From Massilia sp. (GTDB lineage Bacteria > Pseudomonadota > Gammaproteobacteria > Burkholderiales > Burkholderiaceae_D): a DNA stretch of 7,826 bases. Shown here piece by piece: positions 1 to 6,191 of the stretch. The translations under genes and the position numbers were made by a program. Position 1 is the first letter of the stretch; the number at the start of each line of letters is the position of its first letter. Location of the stretch: the NCBI GenBank assembly GCA_003484545.1, contig DNCF01000191.1:1-7826 (forward strand), written 5' to 3'. The notes beneath the pieces are model-generated. The model saw only the letters and a program-made list of their open reading frames with translations, was not told the origin of the DNA and ran no database searches.

Positions 1-1
1 G

Positions 2-1765
2 CTGCGCCAGCTCACCAGCGCCGAGGCGGCCGCAGCGGCCGGCCTGACCGGCAAGGGCCTGCTCGGCAACGGCGACCCGGCCCAGGTGGTCTACAGCTTC
101 ACGCTGATGGAGCGCGGCGAGAACGTCAACTACCTGCGCGTGCAGACTGATAACTACGACCAGCCGCTCGACATCAACGAGCAGGCCAAGCTCGACCTCG
201 GCTCCACCGCCAAGCTGCGCACGCTGGTGACCTACCTCGACATCGTCGACCAGCTGCACCGCCGCTACGAAGCGATGGACCCGAAGGCGCTGCGCGAGAC
301 GCGCATCGACCCGAAGGACCGCATGAGCCAGTGGGCGGTCGACTACTTCCTGGCGCTGCCGGCCAATGGCGACCGCGGGTTGAAGCCGATGCTGGCCGCG
401 GCGATGGAGCGCAAGTACTCGGCCAACCCGGGCGAAGGTTTCTTCACCGGCGGCGGCCTGCATTACTTCGGCAACTTCAGCAAGCTCGACAACAGCAAGA
501 TCATGACCGTGCAGGAGGCCCTGCAGCAGTCCACGAACCTGGTGTTCGTGCGCATGATGCGCGACATCGTGCGCTACTACATGTTCCAGCTGCCCGGCTC
601 CTCGGCGCAGCTGCTGGCCGACGCCAACGATCCGCGCCGCGCCCAGTACCTGGCGCGCTTCGCCGACAACGAAGGCAAGGTCTTCCTCGCCAAGTTCTGG
701 AACAAGTACAAGGGCAAGACGCCGGACGAGGCCGAAGCGCTGCTGTTCACCGGCGTGCGACCGCTCGCGTCGAAACTGGCCGCCGCGCACCGCACCATCG
801 CCCCGAACGCGACGCTGCAGCAGTTCGGCGCCTTCATTAACGATACGCTGCCGAGCAACGAGGTCGACCAGGAGCGCATCGAGAAGATGTACGAGCAGTA
901 CGCGCCGCAGAACATGTCGCTGGCCGACCGCGGCTACGTGGCCTCGGTGCACCCGCTCGAACTCTGGCTGGTCGGCTACCTGCGCAACCATCCGAAGGCC
1001 GGCTGGAGCGAGGTGGTGGGCGCCAGCACCAGGGAGCGCCAGGAAGTCTATGCCTGGCTGTTCAAGACCAGCCGCAAGAACGCTCAGGACAAGCGCATCG
1101 CCGGCCTGATCGAAGTCGAGGCCTTCCTCAAGATCCACGCCCAGTGGAAGAAGATGGGCTATCCGTTCGATTCGCTGGTGCCGTCCTACGCGACCACGCT
1201 CGGCGCCTCGGCCGACCGCCCGGCCGCGCTGGCCGAGCTGATGGGCATCATCATCAACGGCGGCGTTCGCAAACCCGTCGAGCGCATCGATTCGCTGCAC
1301 TTCGCCAAGGGCACGCCCTACGAGACGCGCGTCGTGCGCGCGCCGAAGGTCGAGCACGAGGTGGTGCTGGCGCCGGAGGTGGCGCGCGCCGTCGCCGACG
1401 CGATCCGCGGCGTGGTCTCGAACGGCACCGCCAAGCGCGTCAAGACCGCCTTCGCCACCCATGACGGCAGCGTGATCGCCCTGGGCGGCAAGACCGGCAC
1501 CGGCGACCAGCGCTTCGACGTGTATGCGCGCGGCGGCCGCCTGATCGAATCGCGCTACGTGAACCGCTCGGCAACGTTCGTCTTCAACATCGGCGAGCGC
1601 TTCTTCGGCTCCATGACCGCCTACGTGCACGGGCCGCAATCCGAGCACTACGACTTCACCAGCGCGCTGCCGGTGCAGTTGCTCGTGACGCTGGCGCCGA
1701 GCCTGATGCCGATGATCGATCCGCCGCCGGGCAGCGTGGCCGCACAGCGCCAGTGCGTGCGTTGA
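2..1765 (+). CDS. Penicillin-binding protein transpeptidase domain, probably class A (C-terminal part, cut by left edge)
   Basis: The frame is open from the first bases, so the start lies outside the window; 587 residues are visible. All three penicillin-binding signatures occur in order: SxxK as STAK (residues 68-71, catalytic Ser codon at 203-205), SxN as STN (177-179, bases 530-538) and KTG inside GGKTGTG (497-499, bases 1490-1498). LGAS (400-403) and NGG (419-421) match the conserved stretch that precedes KTG in this family. Such domains cross-link peptidoglycan stem peptides in the periplasm by acylating the serine. SxxK to SxN is 109 residues and SxN to KTG 320, against roughly 60 and 130 in E. 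coli PBP1b, so the domain carries large insertions. A glycosyltransferase domain would lie upstream and cannot be seen, so class A is inferred. A class B protein or a divergent homologue remains possible. The downstream TAXI gene overlaps its 3' end. Confidence 0.9.
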   Translation: MRQLTSAEAAAAAGLTGKGLLGNGDPAQVVYSFTLMERGENVNYLRVQTDNYDQPLDINEQAKLDLGSTAKLRTLVTYLDIVDQLHRRYEAMDPKALRETRIDPKDRMSQWAVDYFLALPANGDRGLKPMLAAAMERKYSANPGEGFFTGGGLHYFGNFSKLDNSKIMTVQEALQQSTNLVFVRMMRDIVRYYMFQLPGSSAQLLADANDPRRAQYLARFADNEGKVFLAKFWNKYKGKTPDEAEALLFTGVRPLASKLAAAHRTIAPNATLQQFGAFINDTLPSNEVDQERIEKMYEQYAPQNMSLADRGYVASVHPLELWLVGYLRNHPKAGWSEVVGASTRERQEVYAWLFKTSRKNAQDKRIAGLIEVEAFLKIHAQWKKMGYPFDSLVPSYATTLGASADRPAALAELMGIIINGGVRKPVERIDSLHFAKGTPYETRVVRAPKVEHEVVLAPEVARAVADAIRGVVSNGTAKRVKTAFATHDGSVIALGGKTGTGDQRFDVYARGGRLIESRYVNRSATFVFNIGERFFGSMTAYVHGPQSEHYDFTSALPVQLLVTLAPSLMPMIDPPPGSVAAQRQCVR

Positions 1766-3174
1766 AGGGTGGAGTAAAAGCCGGTGAACGCGCGCGCCGG
1801 GCCAGCCGGCGCGCGGTTTCCACCATCCGCGGCTTTTCCCTGATCTCCCTGCGCGACCTGCTGGTCGCATCCGGCCCGACCATCGTCCTGGTGGCGGTGG
1901 CCTGCTTCATCGCGTACCTGGTGGTCGACCCGGCGCCGCCGCGCCAGGTGCGCCTGGCCACCGGCCAGGAAAACAGCGCCTACGAAACCTTCGGCCAGCA
2001 GTACGCGAAAGAGCTCAAGCGCGACGACATCGTGGTCGGCGTGCAGCGCTCGCTCGGCTCGAAAGAAAACCTGGAACGCCTGCAGCGCGGCGAAGCCGAC
2101 ATCGCCTTCGTGCAGAGCGGCTCGACCAGCGAGGAACAGGTGGCGCAGGGCGAACTGGTGTCGCTCGGCAGCCTGTTCACCGAACCGGTCTGGCTGTTCC
2201 TGCGCGAGAACGTCAAGGCGAAGAGCCTGACTGGCCTGCGCGGCCTGCGCATCAACCTCGGCCCCGAGGGCACGGGCGTGCCGAACCTGTTCCGCCAGGT
2301 GCTGGCCGTGAACGGCATCGAGCCGGCGGAGCTGACGCTCGGCGCGCTCGAGAACACGCCGGCGACCGTGGAGCTGCTGGCCGGGCGCATCGACGGCCTG
2401 GTGTTCAGCTCGGCGCCGGAAGCGCCGCTGATCCAGATGCTGCTGCAGACGCCCGGCATCCGCCTGTTCAACTTCGACCAGGCCGAAGCCTATACGCGGC
2501 GCCTGCCGTTCCTGACCCACGTGGTGCTGCCGCGCGGGATCGTCGACCTCGGACGCGACATCCCGGCCCAGGATTACCACCTGATCGCCCCCACCGCCAC
2601 ATTGGTTGCACGCGAGGACCTGCATCCGGCCCTGATCGACCTGTTCGTGAAGGCGGCCGGCAAGATCCATGGCGGGGCAGGGTGGTTCCAGCAGCAGGGC
2701 CAGTTCCCGTCGCCGAAGTACACCGAGATCCCGGTCGCGCCCGAGGCGGCCAAGTACTACCGCGACGGCCCGCCGCTGCTGCAGCGCTACATGAGCTTCT
2801 GGCTGGCCAACCTGTTCGACCGCCTGTGGGTCGTGGTGGTGGCGCTGGCCGCGCTGGTGATTCCGCTGTCGAAGATCGTGCCGCCGCTGTACGTGTGGCG
2901 GGTGCGCTCGCGCGTCTACCGCTGGTACGGAGAACTGCGCGCGGTCGAGCAGGCGGTCGAGAACGTGCCCGAGGACCAAAGGCGCTTCGTGCGCGAGGAC
3001 CTGGTGCACCGCCTGGACGACATCGAGACCCGCGTGAACCACATCTCGATCCCGCTGGCCTATGCGGACGAGCTGTACCGGCTGCGCAGCCACATCGCGT
3101 TCGTGCGCGAACGGGTGCGCACCACGCTCGATGGCGAGGGCGACGGCGGCGTGCCCGCCGCATCACTTGGCTGA
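1753..3174 (+). CDS. Membrane-anchored TAXI-family (TRAP transporter solute receptor-like) protein
   Basis: A 473-residue protein. A basic N-terminus (about 1-34) is followed by a membrane segment (about 36-58). A periplasmic region (about 60-350) resembles TAXI solute receptors: it opens with VRLATGQENSAYETFG, then has a GEADIAFVQSG segment (113-123) and RINLGPEGTG (166-175), typical of the ligand-binding lobes. A second membrane segment (about 357-380) leads to a charged tail (381-473) beginning with RVRSRVYRWYGELR, probably cytoplasmic and helical. TAXI proteins normally deliver solutes to TRAP permeases, but no permease gene is next to it, so a transport role is unproven. The start is uncertain: GTG 1753 overlaps the previous gene by 13 bases, TTG 1762 overlaps its stop as TTGA, and neither has a clear Shine-Dalgarno. 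The overlap suggests translational coupling with the transpeptidase gene. Confidence 0.85.
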   Translation: MRALKGGVKAGERARRASRRAVSTIRGFSLISLRDLLVASGPTIVLVAVACFIAYLVVDPAPPRQVRLATGQENSAYETFGQQYAKELKRDDIVVGVQRSLGSKENLERLQRGEADIAFVQSGSTSEEQVAQGELVSLGSLFTEPVWLFLRENVKAKSLTGLRGLRINLGPEGTGVPNLFRQVLAVNGIEPAELTLGALENTPATVELLAGRIDGLVFSSAPEAPLIQMLLQTPGIRLFNFDQAEAYTRRLPFLTHVVLPRGIVDLGRDIPAQDYHLIAPTATLVAREDLHPALIDLFVKAAGKIHGGAGWFQQQGQFPSPKYTEIPVAPEAAKYYRDGPPLLQRYMSFWLANLFDRLWVVVVALAALVIPLSKIVPPLYVWRVRSRVYRWYGELRAVEQAVENVPEDQRRFVREDLVHRLDDIETRVNHISIPLAYADELYRLRSHIAFVRERVRTTLDGEGDGGVPAASLG

Positions 3175-3249
3175 GTAACTTGCCAGAGTAACAGCGCGGT
3201 GGCGAAACGGATTACACTGGCGGGCTTTGAACCGTCCGCAAAGGCCGCC

Positions 3250-5196
3250 ATGATCCGCAGTCCGCTTTCCGTCCTTTCCCTCGGCCTGATGCTGGCCTTC
3301 GGGCTCGCCGCACCTGTATCCCACGCAGCTGGAGATGCGGACGCGCCTGCCGCCAAGCGCAGCCTGCAGGGCAGCTACACGAAGTACGAGTACCGCATCC
3401 CGATGCGCGACGGGATCAAGCTGTTCACAGTGGTCTACGTGCCGAAGGACAGCTCGCGCAGCTATCCCTTCCTGATGCAGCGCACTCCCTACAGCGCCGG
3501 CGTCCACGCCCAGGACGCGACGCGCTACGGCGTCGACTGGTATCCGGAAGCGATCGGCCCTTCGCGCGAATTCATGGACAGCGGCTATATCTTCGTGAAG
3601 CAGGATGTGCGCGGGCGCTACATGTCGGAAGGGAAATGGCAGGAGATGACACCGCATGTGAACCCTCAGCGCGCGCCGGGCGAAGGCGTCGAGAGCGAGG
3701 ACATGCACGACACCGTCGCCTGGCTGCTGAAAAACGTCCCGAACAACAACGGCAAAGTCGGTATCTACGGCATCAGCTACCCCGGCTTCTACACGGCGGC
3801 CAGCATCATCGATTCGCACCCGGCGATCAAGGCCGCGTCGCCGCAGGCGCCGGTCACCGACCTCTACATGGGCGACGACTCCTACCATGGCGGCGCCTTC
3901 ATGCTGGCCGCGAACTTCGACTTCTACGCCTCCTTTACTGAAGCGGCCAACCCGGCGCCGCCCTCGAAGAGCGAAGCCGAATTCGACTACGGCACGACCG
4001 ACGGTTACGATTTCTTCCTGAAGCACCTGACGCTGTCGAACATCGCCGCCACCATGAGCCCGGCGCAGCGCGGTTATTTCATGCCGAACATCGAGCACGA
4101 CACTTATGACCAGTTCTGGCAGTCGCGCGCGATCGCGCCGCACCTGAAGAACGTCAAGGCGGCGGTGCTGACGGTGGGCGGCTGGTTCGATGCGGAAGAC
4201 CTGGAAGGCCCCTTCATCACCTACCGCGCCATCGAAAAGCAGAATCCCGGCATCGAGAACCGCCTGGTGATCGGGCCCTGGGTGCATGGCGGCTGGGCTC
4301 GCGGCGACGGCGCGCGCCTGGGCCACGTGAGCTTCGACAGCAAGACGGGCGACTACTACCGCAGGCAGATCGAATTCCCCTTTTTCGAACAGCACCTGAA
4401 GGGCGTGAAGCCGGCGCGTACGCTACCCGAGGTGACGGCCTTCGAGACCGGCTCCAACGTCTGGCGCCAGTACACCGCGTGGCCGCCGGTCCAGGCCAGG
4501 GCACGCACGCTCTATTTCGGCGCGAACGGCAAGCTGGACTGGAAAGCGCCCGCGGCCGCGGGGGCAGGCTATGACGAATACGTCGCCGACCCGCGCAAGC
4601 CCGTGCCGTTTATCGGCTACCCGGCCACCGGCGTCCCGCGCGAATACATGGTGTCGGACCAGCGCTTCGCCGCCAAGCGCCCCGACGTGCTGGTCTACCA
4701 GAGCGAGGTGCTGGAAGAAGACGTGACGATCGCCGGCCCGGTGGTGCCGAAACTGTTCGTCTCGACCACCGGCACCGACGCCGATTGGGTGGTGAAGCTG
4801 ATCGACGTGTACCCGTCGGACTATCCGCAGCCCGAAAGCGAGCGCCGCGGCAGCGACGTGGCGGCGCCCGCGCTGGCGCTGGGCGGCTACCAGCAGCTGG
4901 TGCGCGGCAATCCCCTGCGCGGAAAGTTCCGCCATTCCTTCGAACGGCCCGAAGCTTTCGTGCCCGGGAAGATGGAAGCGCTCAGCTACGAGCTGGGCCA
5001 GGTCAACCACACCTTCCGCCGCGGCCACCGCATCATGGTGCAGGTGCAGAGTTCCTGGTTCCCGCTGGTCGACCTGAACCCGCAGACCTTCGTGCGCATT
5101 CCGAGCGCGAAACCGGAAGACTTCGTGAAGGCGACCCAGCGCGTCTACCGCGCGCCGGACGCAGCCTCGGGTGTGCAGGTGATGGTGATGCCGTAA
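3250..5196 (+). CDS. Secreted CocE/NonD-family serine hydrolase, alpha-amino acid ester hydrolase-like
   Basis: A 648-residue alpha/beta hydrolase, starting at ATG 3250 with AAAGG (3240-3244) upstream. The first 26 residues form a Sec-type signal peptide with a likely cut after SHA, so the enzyme is periplasmic or exported. The nucleophile is Ser176 in YGISYPG, the acid Asp314 in FDAEDLEG and the base His346 in GPWVHGG. Asp210 (second D of MGDD, 34 residues after the serine) with Glu316 and Asp317 reproduces the carboxylate cluster that binds the substrate amino group in alpha-amino acid ester hydrolases. Tyr177 next to the serine, and Tyr81 in RTPYSAG, fit the oxyanion-hole residues. The C-terminal third (from about residue 430) fits the jelly-roll PepX_C domain. 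The likely reaction is hydrolysis or acyl transfer on alpha-amino esters or amides, possibly peptides or beta-lactams; the true substrate is unknown. An in-frame GTG at 3199 would bury the signal peptide and is less likely. Confidence 0.88.
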   Translation: MIRSPLSVLSLGLMLAFGLAAPVSHAAGDADAPAAKRSLQGSYTKYEYRIPMRDGIKLFTVVYVPKDSSRSYPFLMQRTPYSAGVHAQDATRYGVDWYPEAIGPSREFMDSGYIFVKQDVRGRYMSEGKWQEMTPHVNPQRAPGEGVESEDMHDTVAWLLKNVPNNNGKVGIYGISYPGFYTAASIIDSHPAIKAASPQAPVTDLYMGDDSYHGGAFMLAANFDFYASFTEAANPAPPSKSEAEFDYGTTDGYDFFLKHLTLSNIAATMSPAQRGYFMPNIEHDTYDQFWQSRAIAPHLKNVKAAVLTVGGWFDAEDLEGPFITYRAIEKQNPGIENRLVIGPWVHGGWARGDGARLGHVSFDSKTGDYYRRQIEFPFFEQHLKGVKPARTLPEVTAFETGSNVWRQYTAWPPVQARARTLYFGANGKLDWKAPAAAGAGYDEYVADPRKPVPFIGYPATGVPREYMVSDQRFAAKRPDVLVYQSEVLEEDVTIAGPVVPKLFVSTTGTDADWVVKLIDVYPSDYPQPESERRGSDVAAPALALGGYQQLVRGNPLRGKFRHSFERPEAFVPGKMEALSYELGQVNHTFRRGHRIMVQVQSSWFPLVDLNPQTFVRIPSAKPEDFVKATQRVYRAPDAASGVQVMVMP

Positions 5197-5219
5197 GGGG
5201 CACGCTGGCACGGTGACCG

Positions 5220-5351
5220 GTAGGGTGGGGTCATTGAGGCACCGGCCTCAATGACGAACGTGCCCACGCGTGAAGCCGGCGTCGTGTCGGCGTCTACAGC
5301 GCGCTGCGTCTGTGCATGGTTCACGCGTGGGCACAGGGGCGCCCACCCTAC
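5220..5351. repeat. Nested inverted-repeat element between convergent genes
   Basis: Outer arms GTAGGGTGGG (5220-5229) and CCCACCCTAC (5342-5351) are exact reverse complements. Inside them, GTGCCCACGCGTGAA (5260-5274) and TTCACGCGTGGGCAC (5320-5334) form a second perfect 15-base pair of arms. On the left side only, the perfect hairpin 5231-5254 sits between the outer and inner arms. The central loop (5275-5319) holds a 10-base palindrome, CAGCGCGCTG (5298-5307). The whole could fold as a branched structure in DNA or RNA. It looks like a REP/MITE-type dispersed extragenic repeat, and sequences of this flavour are familiar to me from Oxalobacteraceae intergenic regions, but copy number cannot be judged from this window. 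No transposase is encoded. Confidence 0.7.
5231..5254. other. Perfect 10-bp hairpin downstream of the hydrolase gene
   Basis: TCATTGAGGC (5231-5240) and GCCTCAATGA (5245-5254) are exact reverse complements around the four-base loop ACCG. It lies 34 bases after the hydrolase stop codon and within the larger repeat. There is no T-run on either side, so it is not a standard intrinsic terminator. It may still stabilise the 3' end of the mRNA or stop convergent transcripts. Confidence 0.6.
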
Positions 5352-5358
5352 GATATCA

Positions 5359-5370
5359 AGCGGCGCCGCT
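5359..5370. repeat. 12-bp perfect palindrome
   Basis: AGCGGCGCCGCT reads the same on both strands. It sits 8 bases beyond the nested repeat and 37 bases from the rhodanese stop codon. There is no loop and no T-run, so it is not a convincing terminator. It could be a protein-binding dyad or chance in GC-rich DNA. Confidence 0.35.
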
Positions 5371-5407
5371 GTTTCGCCAGCACCCGGTCAAGCATGTGCG
5401 ACCAGAA

Positions 5408-5866
5408 TCACGCCCCGATCCAGGGCAGCCCGGCCTTGCACCAGCCGCCGACCGTCTTGCGATGGCCCTCCTGGTCGCGGTCGCCCTCGAAGCCTTCCAG
5501 GATGTCGAAGGCATTCGCATAGCCCAGCTCGGTCGCGACGCGGGCGCCGTGGCGCGAGCGCACGCCCGAGCGGCACAGGAACAGCAGCACCTCGTCCTTG
5601 TCGGCGACCTGTTCCAGTTGCGGACCGAACTGGGGATTCGGCTGGCCGCCGGGGTAAGTGACCCATTGCACCGCGACGTGCTGGCTGTCGGGAATCGCGA
5701 CGCGGCCGACCCAGTCGCGCTCGGCGTTGGTGCGCACGTCGACGATCTTGACCTTGGGATCGCCTTGTACCAGTGCGAATGCTTCCTGCGGGGTAACGGC
5801 GCCGGCATAGGGCTGGCCTGCCGCGCGGCTGCGGGCGGCGTCGAGAATGGTGTCGGTCGTGCTCAT
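5408..5866 (-). CDS. Single-domain rhodanese-like protein (probable sulfurtransferase)
   Basis: A 152-residue protein on the minus strand, starting at the ATG whose complement is 5864-5866, with AAGGAA five bases upstream. It is one rhodanese domain: VKIVDVRTNAERDWVGR (about 39-55) is the first CH2 motif. The active-site loop is CRSGVRS with catalytic Cys98 (98-104), followed by HGARVATELGY and the closing ILEGFEGD and GWCKAGLPW segments. There is no signal peptide, so it is cytoplasmic. Rhodaneses carry a persulfide on the cysteine and pass sulfane sulfur to an acceptor; the acceptor here cannot be told. A second cysteine at 143 could take part in redox chemistry but may be incidental. The frame stays open 104 codons further upstream, but that stretch crosses the glnA control region and lacks a good ribosome-binding site. 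The gene is divergent from glnA and convergent with the hydrolase. Confidence 0.9.
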   Translation of the reverse strand: MSTTDTILDAARSRAAGQPYAGAVTPQEAFALVQGDPKVKIVDVRTNAERDWVGRVAIPDSQHVAVQWVTYPGGQPNPQFGPQLEQVADKDEVLLFLCRSGVRSRHGARVATELGYANAFDILEGFEGDRDQEGHRKTVGGWCKAGLPWIGA

Positions 5867-5871
5867 GTGAG

Positions 5872-5877
5872 TTCCTT
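5872..5877 (-). promoter_or_regulatory. Ribosome-binding site fixing the rhodanese start
   Basis: On the minus strand this reads AAGGAA, five bases before the ATG. It supports the 152-residue form over longer in-frame starts. Confidence 0.75.
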
Positions 5878-5929
5878 GTCGAAATAGCTTCGCACCAGTA
5901 TCAGGCAAACTTGCCGAGTCGGTGCGATG

Positions 5930-5946
5930 CGCATCAAAATGGTGCG
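5930..5946. promoter_or_regulatory. Weak NtrC-like site
   Basis: CGCATC-AAAAT-GGTGCG has the same 6-5-6 geometry as the strong site 29 bases downstream. Four of six bases match in the left half and five of six in the right. Its centre is about 172 bases upstream of the inferred glnA start and 72 bases upstream of the rhodanese start codon. It is a possible auxiliary site only. Confidence 0.4.
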
Positions 5947-5958
5947 CCTCGTGGTGCG

Positions 5959-5975
5959 TGCACCATATTGGTGCA
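5959..5975. promoter_or_regulatory. Perfect NtrC-binding palindrome upstream of glnA
   Basis: TGCACC-ATATT-GGTGCA matches the enterobacterial NtrC consensus TGCACC-N5-GGTGCA in every fixed position. Its centre (5967) lies about 143 bases upstream of the +1 inferred from the sigma-54 promoter. In E. coli the strong glnA NtrC sites are at about -140 and -108, so the geometry fits an enhancer acting on the sigma-54 promoter by DNA looping. Confidence 0.85.
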
Positions 5976-5990
5976 ATGCTTGCGTTGGGC

Positions 5991-6004
5991 TGCACCATTG
6001 TGCA
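5991..6004. promoter_or_regulatory. Shortened NtrC-like palindrome
   Basis: TGCAC-CATT-GTGCA is a perfect 5-bp dyad, but its spacer is 4 bases instead of the 7 expected between TGCAC and GTGCA. It is centred about 30 bases from the strong site, roughly three helical turns, and near -112. It may be a degenerate second enhancer site or a site for another regulator. Confidence 0.45.
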
Positions 6005-6083
6005 AAGCCGTATCGCCAAGGATTTTATGGTTAAACTCACGGGTTTCCAAAGAACGATTGCGCATTTGTTCATGACGGACTGC

Positions 6084-6099
6084 TGGCATGGTTCCTGCA
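6084..6099 (+). promoter_or_regulatory. Sigma-54 (-24/-12) promoter of glnA
   Basis: TGGCATGGTTCCTGCA matches the TGGCACG-N4-TTGCW consensus with two deviations: T for C at the fifth base and C for the first T of TTGC. The invariant GG (6085-6086) and GC (6097-6098) are exactly 10 bases apart. Transcription would begin near 6110, leaving a leader of about 82 bases. The NtrC palindrome upstream makes the assignment much stronger than the motif alone. Confidence 0.82.
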
Positions 6100-6180
6100 T
6101 ATGTTTCGCTTGAGTATGTCGCTCGTTGGCTGGACTGGTCCCAGAGACCTCGCCGCCTGTCGGCACCACCCTTTTCATTC

Positions 6181-6185
6181 AGGAG
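6181..6185 (+). promoter_or_regulatory. glnA ribosome-binding site
   Basis: AGGAG lies six bases before ATG 6192, an almost ideal Shine-Dalgarno. It fixes the start and excludes the longer frame from TTG 6126. Confidence 0.9.
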
Positions 6186-6191
6186 AAACGC

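Larger units (their letters stand above)
5867..6191. promoter_or_regulatory. Divergent rhodanese/glnA control region
   Basis: This 325-base gap holds no credible gene. From left to right it contains the rhodanese ribosome-binding site, a cluster of seven GGTGC/GCACC half-sites between 5892 and 5996 (starting at 5892, 5921, 5941, 5953, 5960, 5970 and 5992), an AT-richer stretch (about 6005-6070), a sigma-54 promoter (6084-6099), an untranslated leader and the glnA ribosome-binding site. A further lone GCACC occurs at 6163. I could not find a convincing promoter for the rhodanese gene. Confidence 0.75.

Noticed and set aside
1648..3093. Long minus-strand open frame opposite the TAXI gene
   Set aside because: Its translation is low-complexity (rich in R, A, Q, H, V) with no recognisable motif, and lies antisense to a well-supported gene; a GC-rich shadow.
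3180..3218. Promoter for the hydrolase with TTGCCA (3180) and TACACT (3213)
   Set aside because: The spacer is 27 bases, far from the usual 16-18, and no better -35 is visible for the TACACT element; a promoter is likely here but cannot be placed.
3199..3249. Earlier GTG start for the hydrolase
   Set aside because: It adds 17 residues in front of a well-formed signal peptide; ATG 3250 with AAAGG upstream fits better.
3163..4395. 410-codon minus-strand open frame opposite the hydrolase
   Set aside because: It lies antisense to the codons for the catalytic residues, with composition typical of antisense frames and no ribosome-binding site or domain.
5251..5887. Plus-strand open frames across the repeat and the rhodanese gene
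   Set aside because: They start inside the inverted-repeat element and run antisense to the rhodanese; their translations show no family features.
5881..5908. Minus-strand promoter for the rhodanese with TTGCCT and TATTTC
   Set aside because: Transcription would begin within the Shine-Dalgarno sequence, so it could not produce a properly translated mRNA.
5998..6026. Sigma-70 promoter for glnA with TTGTGC and GATTTT
   Set aside because: Spacing is 17 bases but the -10 matches only three of six positions; not strong enough to annotate.
5867..6178. N-terminal extension of the rhodanese to 256 residues
   Set aside because: The extension would translate through the NtrC and sigma-54 sites, shows no domain, and the internal ATG has a good AAGGAA at five bases.
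6126..6191. Earlier TTG start for glnA
   Set aside because: AGGAG and ATG 6192 give the exact family N-terminus; the extension matches nothing in GlnA.
6110..6191. Riboswitch or structured leader upstream of glnA
   Set aside because: Only very short helices are visible and none resembles the glutamine riboswitch known from cyanobacteria.
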